The notes below the pieces were generated by a model. It did not search any database. It had not been told where the DNA came from and saw only the letters and a program-made list of their open reading frames with translations. A program made the translations under genes and the position numbers. This document shows, piece by piece, positions 18,901-34,000 of a stretch of 64,000 bases of DNA. Source of the DNA: Sipunculus nudus (taxonomy: Eukaryota; Annelida; Sipuncula; Golfingiida; Sipunculidae). Where the stretch lies: positions 66,505,417-66,569,416 of the forward strand of contig CM049319.1 in the NCBI GenBank assembly GCA_026874595.1. The letters run 5' to 3'. Numbering within the stretch: the first letter of the stretch is position 1; each line of letters begins with the position of its first letter.

Positions 18901-21900
18901 CTGAGTATAATGGGGTAGCCGTCGTGAGTGCGACACTTAGGCTGAGTATGATGTGGTAGCCGTCGTGAGTGCGACACTTAGGCTGAATATAATGTGGTAG
19001 CAGTCGTTAGTGCGACACTTAGGCTGAGTATAATGTGGTAGATGCCGTGAGTGCGACACTTAGGCTGAGTATGATGTGGTAGCCGTCGTGAGTGCGACAT
19101 TTAGGCTGAGTATAATGTGGTAGCCCTCGTGAGTGGTTTCGCTTAGGCTGAATATAATGTGGTAGCCCTGGTGAGTGGTTTCGCCTAAGCTGAGTTTAAG
19201 GGGTAGCCCTCGTGAGTGGTTTCGCTTAGGCTGAGTATAATGTGGTAGCTGTCGTGAGTGGTTTCGCTTAGGCTAAGTATAATGTGGTAGCTGTCGTGAG
19301 TGGTTCCGCTTATGCTGAGTATAATGTGGTAGCCGGCGAGAGTGCGACACTTAGGCTGAGTATAATATGGTGGCCTTCGAAAGTGCGACACTTAAGCTCA
19401 GTATAATGTGGTAGCCGTGGTGAGTGTGACACTTAGGCTGAGTATAATGTGGTAGCCATTGTGAGTGTGACACTTAGGCTGAGTATAATGTGGTAGCGGT
19501 CGTGAGTGCGACACTTAGGCTAAGTAGAATGGGGTAGCCGTCGTGAGTGCCACACTTAGGCCGAGTATAATGTGGTAGCCGTCGTGAGTGGTTTCGCTTA
19601 GGCTGAGTATAATGTGGTAACAGTCGTAAGTGGTTTTGCTTAGGCTGAGTATAATGTGGTAGCCGTCGTGAGTGCGACACTTAGGCTGAGTATAATGTGG
19701 TAGCAGTCGTGAGTGTGACACTTAGGCTGAGTATAATGTGGTAGCTGCCGTGAGTGCGACACTTAGGCTGAGTACGATGTGGTTGACATCGTGAGTGCGA
19801 CATTTAGGCTGAGTATAATGTGGTAGCCCTCGTGAGTGGTTTCGCTTAGGCTGAGTATAATGTGGTAGCCCTTGTGAGTGGTTTCGCTTAGGCTGAGTAT
19901 AATGTGGTAGCCGTTGTGAGTGCGACACTTAGGCTGAGTATAATGTGGTAGCCATCGTGAGTACGACACATAGGCTGAGTATAATGTGGTAGCCCTCGTG
20001 AGGGGTTTCGCTTTGGCTGAGTATAATGTGGTAGCCCTCGTGAGTGGTTTCGCTTAAGCTGAGTATAAGGGTAGCCCTCGTGAGTGGTTTCGCTTAGGCT
20101 GAGTATAATGTGGTAGCTGTCGTGAGGGGTTTCACTTAGGCTGAGTATAATGTAGTAGCTGCCGTGAGTGGTTTCGCTTAGGCTGAGTATAATGTAGTAG
20201 CAGCTGAGAGTGCGACGCTTAGACTGAGTATAATATGGTGGCCTTCGTGAGTGCGACACTTAAGCTGAGTATAATGTGGTAGCCATCGTGAGTGCGACAC
20301 TAAGGCTGAGTATAATGTGGTAGCTGTCGTGAGTGCGACACTTAGGCTGAGTATAATGTGGTAGCCGTCGTGAGTGCGACACTTAGGCTGAGTATAATGT
20401 GGTAGGCGTCGTGAGTGCAACACTTAGGTTGAGTATAATGTGGTAGCCGTCGTGAGTGCGACACTTAGGCTGAGTATAATGTGGTAGCCGTCGTGAGTGG
20501 GACACTTAGGCTGAGTATAATGGGGTAGCCGTCGTGAGTGCGACACTTAGGCTGAGTATAATGTGGTAGCCGTCGTGAGTGCGACACTTAGGCTGAGTAT
20601 AATGTGGTAGCTGCCGTGAGTGCGACACTTAGGCTGAGTATAATGTGGTAGCCGTCGTGAGTGCGACATTTAGGCTGAGTATAATGTGGTAGCCCTCGTG
20701 AGTGGTTTCGCTTAGGCTGAATATAATGAGGTAGCCCTGGTGAGTGGTTTCGCTTAAGCTGAGTTTAAGGGGTAGCCCTCGTGAGTGGTTTCGCTTAGGC
20801 TGAGCATAATGTGGTAGCTGTCGTGAGTGGTTTCGCTTAGGCTGAGAAAATTGTGGTAGCTGCCGTGAGTGCGACACTTAGGCTGAGTATGATGTGGTAG
20901 CCATCGTGAGTGCGGCATTTAGGCTGAGTATAATGTGGTAGCCCTCGTGAGTGGTTTCGCTTAGGCTGAGTATAATGTGGTAGCCCTCGTGAGTGGTTTA
21001 GCTTAAGCTGAGTATAAGGGGTAGCCCTCGTGAGTGGTTTCGCTTAGGCTGAGTATTATGTGGTAGCTGTCGTGAGTGGTTTCGCTTAGGCTGAGTATAA
21101 TGTGGTAGCTGTCGTGAGTGGTTTCGCTTAGGCTGAGTATAATGTGGTAGCCGTCGAGAGTGCGACACTTAGGCTGAGTATAATATGGTGGCCTTCGTGA
21201 GTGCGACACTTAAGCTGAGTATAATGTGGTAGCCATCGTGAGTGTGACATTTAGGCTGAGTATAATGTGGTAGCCATTTCGAGTGTGACACTTAGGCTGA
21301 GTATAATGTGGTAGCCGTCGTGAGTGCGACACTTAGGCTGAGTATTATGTGGTAGCCGTCGTGAGTGTGACACTTAGGCTGAGTATAATGGGGTAGCTGT
21401 CGTGAGTGCGACACTTAGGCTGATTATAATGGGGTAGCCGTCGTGAGTGCGACACTTAGGCTGAGTATAATGTGGTAGCCGTCGAGAGTGCGACACTTAG
21501 AGTGGTTATTATATGGTGGCCTTCGTGAATGTGACACTTAGGCTGAGTATAATGTGGTAGATGTAGTGAGTGCGACACTAAGGCTGAGTATAATGTGGTA
21601 GCCGTCGTGAGTGTGACACTAAGGCTGAGTATAATGTGGTAGCCCTCATGAGTGCGACACTTAGGCTGAGTATAATGTGGTAGCCGTCGTGAGTGCGACA
21701 ATTAGGCTGAGTATAATGTGGTAGCTGTCGTGAGTGCGACACTTAGGCTGAGTATAATGTGGCAGCCGTCGTGAGTGCAACACTTGGCCTGAGTATAATG
21801 TGGTAGCCGTCGTGAGTGCAACACTTAGGCTGAGTATAATGTGGTAGCCGTCGTGAGTGCGACACTTAGGCTGAGTATAATATGGAAGCCGTCATGAGTG

Positions 21901-21966
21901 CGACACTTAGGCTGAGTATAATGTGGTAGCGGTCGCGAGTGCGACACTTAGGCTGAGTATAATGTG

Positions 21967-24900
21967 GTAGCCGTCGTGAGTGCGACACTTAGGCTGAGTA
22001 TAATGTGGTAGCAGTCGTGAGTGTGACACTTAGGCTGAGTATAATGTGGTAGCTGCCGTGAGTGCGACACTCAGGCTGAGTATGATGTGGTTGACATCGT
22101 GAGTGCGACATTTAGGCTGAGAATAATGTGGTAGCCCTCGTGAGTGGTTTCGCTTAGGCTGAGTATAATGTGGTAGCCCCCGTGAGTGGTTTCGCTTAAG
22201 CTGAGTATAATGTGGTAGCCCTCGTGAGTGGTTTCGCTTAAGCTGAGTATAAGGGGTAGCCCTCGTGAGTGGTTTCGCTTAGGCTGAGTATAATGTGGTA
22301 GCTGTCGTGAGTGGTTTCACTTAGGCTGAGTATAATGTAGTAGCTGCCGTGAGTGGTTTCGCTTAGGCTTAGTATAATGTAGTAGCAGTCGAGAGTGCGA
22401 CGCTTAGACTGAGTATAATATGGTGGCCTTCGTGAGTGCGACATTTAAGCTGACTATAATGTGGTAGCCATCGTGAGTGTGACACTTAGGCTGAGTATAA
22501 TGTGGTAGCCATTTCGAGTGTGACACTTAGGCTGAGTATAATGTGGTAGCCGTCGTGCGTGCGACCCTTAGGCTGAGTATAATGTGGTAGCCGTCGTGAG
22601 TGCGACACTTAGGCTGAGTATAATGGGGTAGCCGTCGTGAGTGCGACACTTAGGCTGAGTATAATGTGGTAGCCGTCGTGAGTGCGACACTTAGGCTGAG
22701 TATAATGTGGTAACAGTCGTAAGTGGTTTTGCTTAGGCTGAGTATAATGTGGTATTCATCGTGAGTAGTTTCGCTTAGGCAGAGTATAATGTGGAAGCCG
22801 TCGTGAGTGCGACACTCAGGCTGAGTATAATGTCTTAGCCATTGTGAGCGCGACACTTAGGCTGAGTTGATGTGGTAGCCGTCATGAGTGCAACACTTAG
22901 GCTGAGTATAATGTGGGAGCCGTCATGAGTATGACACTTAGGCTGAGTATAATGAGGTAGCCGTCGTGAGTGCGACACTTAGGCTGAGTATAATGTGGTA
23001 GCCGTCGTGAGTGCGACACTTAGGCTGGGTATAATGTGGTAGCGGTCTAAGTGCGACACTTAGGTTGAGTATAATGTGGTAGATGTCGTGAGTTCGACAC
23101 TTAGGCTGAGTATAATGTGGTAGCCGTCGTGAGTTTGACACTAAGGCTGAGTATAATGTGGTAGCCGTCGTGATTGGGACACTTAGGCTGAGTATAATGT
23201 GGTAGCCGTCGTGAGTGGTTTCGCTTAGGCTGAGTTTAATGTGGTAACAGTCGTAAGTGGTTTTGCTTAGGCTGAGTATAATGTGGAAGCCGTCGTGAGT
23301 GCGACACTCAGGCTGAGTATAATGTCTTAGCCATTGTGAGCGCGACACTTAGGCTGAGTTGATGTGGTAGCCGTCATGAGAGCAACACTTAGGCTGAGTA
23401 TAATGTGGTAGCCGTCATGAGTATGACACTTAGGCTGAGTATAATGAGGTAGCCGTCGTGAGTGCGACACTTAGGCTGAGTATAATGTGGTAGCCGTCGT
23501 GAGTGCGACACTTAGGCTGAGTATAATGTGGTAGCAGTCGTGAGTGTGACACTTAGGCTGAGTATAATGTGGTAGCTGCCGTGAGTGCGACACTCAGGCT
23601 GAGTATGATGTGGTTGACATCGTGAGTGCGACATTTAGGCTGAGAATAATGTGGTAGCCCTCGTGAGTGGTTTCGCTTAGGCTGAGTATAATGTGGTAGC
23701 CCCCGTGAGTGGTTTCGCTTAAGCTGAGTATAATGTGGTAGCCCTCGTGAGTGGTTTCGCTTAAGCTGAGTATAAGGGGTAGCCCTCGTGAGTGGTTTCG
23801 CTTAGGCTGAGTATAATGTGGTAGCTGTCGTGAGTGGTTTCACTTAGGCTGAGTATAATGTAGTAGCTGCCGTGAGTGGTTTCGCTTAGGCTTAGTATAA
23901 TGTAGTAGCAGTCGAGAGTGCGACGCTTAGACTGAGTATAATATGGTGGCCTTCGTGAGTGCGACATTTAAGCTGACTATAATGTGGTAGCCATCGTGAG
24001 TGTGACACTTAGGCTGAGTATAATGTGGTAGCCATTTCGAGTGTGACACTTAGGCTGAGTATAATGTGGTAGCCGTCGTGCGTGCGACCCTTAGGCTGAG
24101 TATAATGTGGTAGCCGTCGTGAGTGCGACACTTAGGCTGAGTATAATGGGGTAGCCGTCGTGAGTGCGACACTTAGGCTGAGTATAATGTGGTAGCCGTC
24201 GTGAGTGCGACACTTAGGCTGAGTATAATGTGGTAACAGTCGTAAGTGGTTTTGCTTAGGCTGAGTATAATGTGGTATTCATCGTGAGTAGTTTCGCTTA
24301 GGCAGAGTATAATGTGGAAGCCGTCGTGAGTGCGACACTCAGGCTGAGTATAATGTCTTAGCCATTGTGAGCGCGACACTTAGGCTGAGTTGATGTGGTA
24401 GCCGTCATGAGTGCAACACTTAGGCTGAGTATAATGTGGGAGCCGTCATGAGTATGACACTTAGGCTGAGTATAATGAGGTAGCCGTCGTGAGTGCGACA
24501 CTTAGGCTGAGTATAATGTGGTAGCCGTCGTGAGTGCGACACTTAGGCTGGGTATAATGTGGTAGCGGTCTAAGTGCGACACTTAGGTTGAGTATAATGT
24601 GGTAGATGTCGTGAGTTCGACACTTAGGCTGAGTATAATGTGGTAGCCGTCGTGAGTTTGACACTAAGGCTGAGTATAATGTGGTAGCCGTCGTGATTGG
24701 GACACTTAGGCTGAGTATAATGTGGTAGCCGTCGTGAGTGGTTTCGCTTAGGCTGAGTTTAATGTGGTAACAGTCGTAAGTGGTTTTGCTTAGGCTGAGT
24801 ATAATGTGGAAGCCGTCGTGAGTGCGACACTCAGGCTGAGTATAATGTCTTAGCCATTGTGAGCGCGACACTTAGGCTGAGTTGATGTGGTAGCCGTCAT

Positions 24901-25030
24901 GAGAGCAACACTTAGGCTGAGTATAATGTGGTAGCCGTCATGAGTATGACACTTAGGCTGAGTATAATGAGGTAGCCGTCGTGAGTGCGACACTTAGGCT
25001 GAGTATAATGTGGTAGCCGTCGTGAGTGCG
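21967..25030 (+). repeat. satellite higher-order duplication W: two copies at 1523-bp offset
   Basis: Sequence at about 21967-23490 recurs at about 23490-25030. Diagnostic variants recur 1523 bp apart, for example GATGTGGTTGACATC at about 22085 and 23608, and GATGTGGTAGCCGTCATGAG at 23361 and 24884. 1523 equals 31 monomers of 41 plus 6 of 42. A shorter 492-bp (12 x 41) duplication is nested near 24461-25186. Confidence 0.85.
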
Positions 25031-28000
25031 ACACTTAGGCTGGGTATAATGTGGTAGCGGTCTAAGTGCGACACTTAGGTTGAGTATAATGTGGTAGATG
25101 TCGTGAGTTCGACACTTAGGCTGAGTATAATGTGGTAGCTGTCGTGAGTGTGACACTAAGGCTGAGTATAATGTGGTAGCCCTCATGTGTGCGACACTTA
25201 GGCTGAGTATAATGTGGTAGCCGTCGTGATTGGGACACTTAGGCTGAGTATAATGTGGTAGCCGTCGTGAGTGGTTTCGCTTAGGCTGAGTTTAATATGG
25301 TAACAGTCGTAAGTGGTTTTGCTTAGGCTGAGTATAATGTGGTATTCATCGTGAGTAGTTTCGCTTCGGCAGAGTATAATGTGGAAGCCGTCGTGAGTGC
25401 GACACTTAGGCTGAGTATAATGTCTTAGCCATTGTGAGCGCGACACTTAGGCTGAGTTGATGTGGTAGCCGTCATGAGTGCAACACTTAGGCTGAGTATA
25501 ATGTGGTAGCCGTCATGAGTATGACACTTAGGCTGAGTATAATGTGATAGCCGTCGTGAGTGCGACACTTAGGCTGAGTATAATGTGGTAGCCGTCGTGA
25601 GTGCGACAGTTAGGCTGGGAATAATGTGGTAGCGGTCTAAGTGCGACACTTAGGTTGAGTATAATGTGGTAGCCGTCGTGAATGCGACACTTAGGCTGAG
25701 TATAAGGTGGTAGCCGTCGTGAGTACGACACATAGGCTGAGTATAATGTGGTAGCTGTAGTGAGTGCAACACTTAGGCTGAGTATAATGTGGTAGGCATC
25801 GTGATAGCGACACTTAGGCTGAGTATAATGTGGTAGCCGTCGTGAGTGCGACACTTAGGCTGAGTATAATGTGGTAGCCGTCGTGAGCGGTTTCGCTTAG
25901 GCTGAGTATAATGTGGTAGGCATCGTGAGTGGTTTCGCTTAGGCAGGGTATGATGCGGTAGCCGTCGTGAGTGGTTTCACTTAGGCAGAGTATAATGTGG
26001 TAGCCGTCGTGAGTGGTTTCACTTAGGCAGAGTATAATGTGGTAGCCGTCGTGAGTGGTTTCACTTAGGCAGAGTATAATGTGGTAGCCGTCGTGAGCGG
26101 TTTCGCTTAGGCTGAGTATAATGTGGTAGGCATCGTGAGTGGTTTCGCTTAGGCAGAGTATAATGTGGTAGCCCTCGTGAGTGGTTTCACTTAGGCAGAG
26201 TATAATGTGGTAGCCGTCGTGAGTGGTTTCGCTTAGACTGAGTAAAATGAGGTAGCCGTCGTGAGTGGTTTCGCTTAGGCTGAGTATAATGTGGTAACAG
26301 TCGTGAGTGGTTTTGCTTAGGCTGAGTATAATGTGGTAGCCCTCGTGAGTGGTTTTGCTTAGGCTGAGTATAATGTAGTAGCCCTCGTGAGTGGTTTCGC
26401 TTAAGCTGAGTATAAGGGGTAGCCCTCGTGAGTGGTTTCGCTTAGGCTGAGTATAATGTGGTAGCTGTCGTGAGTGGTTTCACTTAGGCTGAGTATAATG
26501 TAGTAGCTGCCGTGAGTGGTTTCGCTTAGGCTGAGTATAATGTAGTAGCAGTCGAGAGTGCGACGCTTAGACTGAGTATAATATGGTGGCCTTCATGAGT
26601 GCGACATTTAAGCTGAGTATAATGTGGTAGCCATCGTGAGTGTGACACTTAGGCTGAGTATAATGTGGTAGCCATTTCGAGTGTGACACTTAGGCTGAGT
26701 ATAATGTGGTAGCCGTCGTGAGTGCGACACTTAGGCTGAGTATAATGTGGTAGCCGTCGTGAGTCGGACACTTAGGCTGAGTATAATGGGGTAGCCGTCG
26801 TGAGTGCGACACTTAGGCTGAGTATAATGTGGTAGCCGTTGTGAGTGCGACACTTAGGCTGAGTATAATGTGGTAACAGTCGTAAGTGGTTTTGCTTAGG
26901 CTGAGTATAATGTGGTATTCATCGTGAGTAGTTTCGCTTAGGCAGAGTATAATGTGGAAGCCGTCGTGAGTGCGACACTCAGGCTGAGTATAATGTCTTA
27001 GCCATTGTGAGCGCGACACTTAGGCTGAGTTGATGTGGTAGCCGTCATGAGTACAACACTTAGGCTGAGTATAATGTGGTAGCCGTCATGAGTATGACAC
27101 TTAGGCTGAGTATAATGAGGTAGCCGTCGTGAGTGCGACACTTAGGCTGAGTATAATGTGGTAGCCGTCGTGAGTGCGACACTTAGGCTGGGTATAATGT
27201 GGTAGCGGTCGAGAGTGCGACACTTAGGTTGAGTATAATGTGGTAGATGTCGTGAGTGCGACACTTAGGCTGAGTATAATGTGGTAGCCGTCGTGAGTGT
27301 GACACTAAGGCTGAGTATAATGTGGTAGCCCTCATGTGTGCGACACTTAGGCTGAGTATAATGTGGTAGCCTTCGTGATTGGGACACTTAGGCTGAGTAT
27401 AATGTGGTAGCCGTCGTGAGTGGTTTCGCTTAGGCTGAGTTTAATGTGGTAACAGTCGTAAGTGGTTTTGCTTAGGCTGAGTATAATGTGGTATTCATTG
27501 TGAGTAGTTTCGCTTCGGCAGAGTATAATGTGGAAGCCGTCGTGAGTGCGACACTTAGGCTGAGTATAATGTCTTAGCCATTGTGAGCGCGACACTTAGG
27601 CTGAGTTGATGTGGTAGCCGTCATGAGTGCAACACTTAGGCTGATTATAATGTGGTAGCCGTCATGAGTATGACACTTAGGCTGAGTATAATGTGGTAGC
27701 CGTCGTGAGTGCGACACTTAGGCTGAGTATAATGTGGTAGCCGTCTTGAGTGCGACACTTAGGCGGGGTATAATGTGGAAGCGGTCTAAGTGCGACACTT
27801 AGGTTGAGTATAATGTGGTAGCCGTCATGAGTGCAACACTTAGGCTGAGTATAATGTGGTAGCTGTAGTGAGTGCAACACTTAGGCTGAGTATAATGTGG
27901 TAGGCATCGTGATTGGGACACTTAGGCTGAGTATAATGTGGTAGCCGTCGTGAGTGCGACACTTAGGCTGAGTATAATGTGGTAGCTGTTGTGAGTGTGA

Positions 28001-31000
28001 CACTTAGGCTGAGTATAATGTGGTAGCCGTCGTGAATGCGACAATTAAGCTGAGTATAATGTGGTAGCTGTCGGGAGTGCGACACTTAGGCTGAGTATAA
28101 TGTGGTAGCCATCGTGAGTGCGACACTTAAGCTGAGTATAATGTGGTAGCCATCGTGATAGCGACACTTAGGCTGAGTATAATGTGGTAGCCGTCGTGAG
28201 TGCGACACTTAGGCTGAGTATAATGTGGTAGCCGTCGTGAGCGGTTTCGCTTAGGCTGAGTATAATGTGGTAAGCATCGTGAGTGGTTTCGCTTAGGCAG
28301 AGTATAATGCGGTAGCCGTCGTGAGTGGTTTCACTTAGGCAGAGTATTATGTGGTAGCCGTCGTGAGTGGTTTCACTTAGGCAGAGTATAATGTGGTAGC
28401 CGTCGTGAGTGGTTTCACTTAGGCAGAGTATAATGTGGTAGCCGTCGTGAGCGGTTTCGCTTAGGCTGAGTATAATGTGGTAGGCATCGTGAGTGGTTTC
28501 GCTTAGGCAGAGTATAATGTGGTAGCCGTCGTGAGTGGTTTCACTTAGGCAGAGTATAATGTGGTAGCCGTCGTGAGTGGTTTCGCTTAGACTGAGTAAA
28601 ATGAGGTAGCCGTCGTGAGTGGTTTCGCTTAGGCTGAGTATAATGTGGTAACAGTCGTGAGTGGTTTTGCTTAGGCTGAGTATAATGTGGTAGTCATCGT
28701 GAGTGGTTTCGCTTAGGCAGAGTATAATGTGGAAGCTTAGGCTGAGTATAATGTGGTAACAGTCGTGAGTGCGACACTTAGGCTGAGTATAATGTCTCAG
28801 CCGTTGTGAGCGCGACACTTAGGCTGAGTTGATGTGGTAGCCGTTGTGAGTGCAACACTTAGGCTGAGTATAATGTGGTAGCCGTCGTGAGTACGACACT
28901 TAGGCTGAGTATAATGTGGTAGCTGTCGTGAGTGCGACACTTAGGCTGAGTATAATGTGGTAGCTGCCGTGAGTGCGACACTTAGGCTGAGTATGATGTG
29001 ATAGCCGTCGTGAGTGCGACATTTAGGCTGAGTATAATGTGGTAGCCCTCGTGAGTGGTTTCGCTTATGCTGAGTATAATGTGGTAGCCCTCGTGAGTGG
29101 TTTCGCTTTAGCTGAATATAAGGGGTAGCCCTCGTGAGTGGTTTTGCTTAGGCTGAGTATAATGTTGTAGCTGTCGTGAGTGGTTTCGCTTAGGCTGAGT
29201 ATGATGTGGTAGCCCTCGTTAGTGGTTTCGCTTAGGCTGAGTATAATGTGGTAGCCGTCGAGAGTGCGACACTTAGGCTGAGTATAATATGGTGGCCTTC
29301 GTGAGTGCGACACTTAAGCTGAGTATAATGTGGTAGCCATCGTGAGTGTGACACTTACGCTGAGTATAATGTGGTAGCCATCGTGAGTGCGACACTTATG
29401 CTGAGTATAATGTGGTAGCCGTCGTGAGTGCGACACTTAGGCTGAGTATAATGTGGTAGCCGTCGTGAGTGCGCCACTTAGGCTGAGTATAATGTGGTAG
29501 CAGTCGTGAATGCGACACTTAGGCTGAGTATAATGTGGTAGATGTCGTGAGTGCGACACTTAGGCTGAGTATAATGTGGTAGCCGTCGTGAGTGCGACAC
29601 TAAGGCTGAGTATAATGTGGTAGCCCTCATGAGTGCGACACTTAGGCTGAGTATAATGTGGTAGCCATTTCGAGTGTGACACTTAGGCTGAGTATAATGT
29701 GGTAGCCGTCGTGAGTGCGACCCTTAGGCTGAGTATAATGTGGCAGCTGTCGTGAGTGCAACACTTAGGCTGAGTATAATGGGGTAGCCGTCGTGAGTGC
29801 GACACTTAGGCTGAGTATAATGTGGTAGCCGTCGTGAGTGCGACACTTAGGCTGAGTATAATGTGGTAACAGTCGTAAGTGGTTTTGCTTAGGCTGAGTA
29901 TAATGTGGTATTCATCGTGAGTAGTTTCGCTTAGGCAGAGTATAATGTGGAAGCCGTCGTGAGTGCGACACTCAGGCTGAGTATAATGTCTTAGCCATTG
30001 TGAGCGCGACACTTAGGCTGAGTTGATGTGGTAGCCGTCATGAGTGCAACACTTAGGCTGAGTATAATGTGGTAGCCGTCATGAGTATGACACTTAGGCT
30101 GAGTATAATGAGGTAGCCGTCGTGAGTGCGACACTTAGGCTGAGTATAATGTGGTAGCCGTCGTGAGTGCGACACTTAGGCTGGGTATAATGTGGTAGCG
30201 GTCTAAGTGCGACACTTAGGTTGAGTATAATGTGGTAGATGTCGTGAGTTCGACACTTAGGCTGAGTATAATGTGGTAGCCGTCGTGAGTTTGACACTAA
30301 GGCTGAGTATAATGTGGTAGCCGTCGTGATTGGGACACTTAGGCTGAGTATAATGTGGTAGCCGTCGTGAGTGGTTTCGCTTAGGCTGAGTTTAATGTGG
30401 TAACAGTCGTAAGTGGTTTTGCTTAGGCTGAGTATAATGTGGAAGCCGTCGTGAGTGCGACACTCAGGCTGAGTATAATGTCTTAGCCATTGTGAGCGCG
30501 ACACTTAGGCTGAGTTGATGTGGTAGCCGTCATGAGAGCAACACTTAGGCTGAGTATAATGTGGTAGCCGTCATGAGTATGACACTTAGGCTGAGTATAA
30601 TGAGGTAGCCGTCGTGAGTGCGACACTTAGGCTGAGTATAATGTGGTAGCCGTCGTGAGTGCGACACTTAGGCTGGGTATAATGTGGTAGCGGTCTAAGT
30701 GCGACACTTAGGTTGAGTATAATGTGGTAGATGTCGTGAGTTCGACACTTAGGCTGAGTATAATGTGGTAGCTGTCGTGAGTGTGACACTAAGGCTGAGT
30801 ATAATGTGGTAGCCCTCATGTGTGCGACACTTAGGCTGAGTATAATGTGGTAGCCGTCGTGATTGGGACACTTAGGCTGAGTATAATGTGGTAGCCGTCG
30901 TGAGTGGTTTCGCTTAGGCTGAGTTTAATATGGTAACAGTCGTAAGTGGTTTTGCTTAGGCTGAGTATAATGTGGTATTCATCGTGAGTAGTTTCGCTTC

Positions 31001-34000
31001 GGCAGAGTATAATGTGGAAGCCGTCGTGAGTGCGACACTTAGGCTGAGTATAATGTCTTAGCCATTGTGAGCGCGACACTTAGGCTGAGTTGATGTGGTA
31101 GCCGTCATGAGTGCAACACTTAGGCTGAGTATAATGTGGTAGCCGTCATGAGTATGACACTTAGGCTGAGTATAATGTGATAGCCGTCGTGAGTGCGACA
31201 CTTAGGCTGAGTATAATGTGGTAGCCGTCGTGAGTGCGACAGTTAGGCTGGGAATAATGTGGTAGCGGTCTAAGTGCGACACTTAGGTTGAGTATAATGT
31301 GGTAGCCGTCGTGAGTGCGACACTTAGGCTGAGTATAAGGTGGTAGCCGTCGTGAGTACGACACATAGGCTGAGTATAATGTGGTACCTGTAGTGAGTGC
31401 AACACTTAGGCTGAGTATAATGTGGTAGGCATCGTGATTGGGACACTTAGGCTGAGTATAATGTGGTAGCCGTCGTGAGTGCGACACTTAGGCTGAGTAT
31501 AATGTGGTAGCTGATGTGAGTGTGACACTTAGGCTGAGTATAATGTGGTAGCCATCGTGAGTGCGACACTTAGGCTGAGTATAATGTGGTAGCCGTCGTG
31601 AGTGCGACACTTAGGCTGAGTATAATGTGGTAGCCGTCGTGAGTGCGACAATTAGGCTGAGTATAATGTGGTAGCTGTCGTGAGTGCGACACTTAGGCTG
31701 AGTATAATGTGGTAGCCATCGTGAGTGCGACACTTAAGCTGAGTATAATGTGGTAGCCATCGTGATAGCGACACTTAGGCTGAGTATAATGTGGTAGCCG
31801 TCGTGAGTGCGACACTTAGGCTGAGTATAATGTGGTAGCCGTCGTGAGCGGTTTCGCTTAGGCTGAGTATAATGTGGTAGGCATCGTGAGTGGTTTCGCT
31901 TAGGCAGGGTATGATGCGGTAGCCGTCGTGAGTGGTTTCACTTAGGCAGAGTATAATGTGGTAGCCGTCGTGAGTGGTTTCACTTAGGCAGAGTATAATG
32001 TGGTAGCCGTCGTGAGTGGTTTCACTTAGGCAGAGTATAATGTGGTAGCCGTCGTGAGCGGTTTCGCTTAGGCTGAGTATAATGTGGTAGGCATCGTGAG
32101 TGGTTTCGCTTAGGCAGAGTATAATGTGGTAGCCCTCATGAGTGGTTTCACTTAGGCAGAGTATAATGTGGTAGCCGTCGTGAGTGGTTTCGCTTAAACT
32201 GAGTAAAATGAGGTAGCCGTCGTGAGTGGTTTCGCTTAGGCTGAGTATAATGTGGTAACAGTCGTGAGTGGTTTTGCTTAGGCTGAGTATAATGTGGTAG
32301 CCCTCGTGAGTGGTTTTGCTTAGGCTGAGTATAATGTGGTAGCCCTCGTGAGTGGTTTCGCTTAAGCTGAGTATAAGGGGTAGCCCTCGTGAGTGGTTTC
32401 GCTTAGGCTGAGTATAATGTGGTAGCTGTCGTGAGTGGTTTCACTTAGGCTGAGTATAATGTAGTAGCTGCCGTGAGTGGTTTCGCTTAGGCTGAGTATA
32501 ATGTAGTAGCAGTCGAGAGTGCGACGCTTAGACTGAGTATAATATGGTGGCCTTCGTGAGTGCGACATTTAAGCTGAGTATAATGTGGTAGCCATCGTGA
32601 GTGTGACACTTAGGCTGAGTATAATGTGGTAGCCATTTCGAGTGTGACACTTAGGCTGAGTATAATGTGGTAGCCGTCATGAGTGCGACACTTAGGCTGA
32701 GTATAATGTGGTAGCCGTCGTGAGTCGGACACTTAGGCTGAGTATAATGGGGTAGCCGTCGTGAGTGCGACACTTAGGCTGAGTATAATGTGGTAGCCGT
32801 CGTGAGTGCGACACTTAGGCTGAGTATAATGTGGTAACAGTCGTAAGTGGTTTTGCTTAGGCTGAGTATAATGTGGTATTCATCGTGAGTAGTTTCGCTT
32901 AGGCAGAGTATAATGTGGAAGCCGTCGTGAGTGCGACACTCAGGCTGAGTATAATGTCTTAGCCATTGTGAGCGCGACACTTAGGCTGAGTTGATGTGGT
33001 AGCCGTCATGAGTGCAACACTAAGGCTGAGTATAATGTGGTAGCCGTCATGAGTATGACACTTAGGCTGAGTATAATGAGGTAGCCGTCGTGAGTGCGAC
33101 ACTTAGGCTGAGTATAATGTGGTAGCCGTCGTGAGTGCGACACTTAGGCTGGGTATAATGTGGTAGCGGTCGAGAGTGCGACACTTAGGTTGAGTATAAT
33201 GTGGTAGATGTCGTGAGTGCGACACTTAGGCTGAGTATAATGTGGTAGCCGTCGTGAGTGTGACACTAAGGCTGAGTATAATGTGGTAGCCCTCATGTGT
33301 GCGACACTTAGGCTGAGTATAATGTGGTAGCCTTCGTGATTGGGACACTTAGGCTGAGTATAATGTGGTAGCCGTCGTGAGTGGTTTCGCTTAGGCTGAG
33401 TTTAATGTGGTAACAGTCGTAAGTGGTTTTGCTTAGGCTGAGTATAATGTGGTATTCATTGTGAGTAGTTTCGCTTCGGCAGAGTATAATGTGGAAGCCG
33501 TCGTGAGTGCGACACTTAGGCTGAGTATAATGTCTTAGCCATTGTGAGCGCGACACTTAGGCTGAGTTGATGTGGTAGCCGTCATGAGTGCAACACTTAG
33601 GCTGAGTATAATGTGGTAGCCGTCATGAGTATGACACTTAGGCTGAGTATAATGTGGTAGCCGTCGTGAGTGCGACACTTAGGCTGAGTATAATGTGGTA
33701 GCCGTCTTGAGTGCGACACTTAGGCTGGGTATAATGTGGAAGCGGTCTAAGTGCGACACTTAGGTTGAGTATAATGTGGTAGCCGTCATGAGTGCAACAC
33801 TTAGGCTGAGTATAATGTGGTAGCTGTAGTGAGTGCAACACTTAGGCTGAGTATAATGTGGTAGGCATCGTGATTGGGACACTTAGGCTGAGTATAATGT
33901 GGTAGCCGTCGTGAGTGCGACACTTAGGCTGAGTATAATGTGGTAGCTGTTGTGAGTGTGACACTTAGGCTGAGTATAATGTGGTAGCCGTCGTGAGTGT

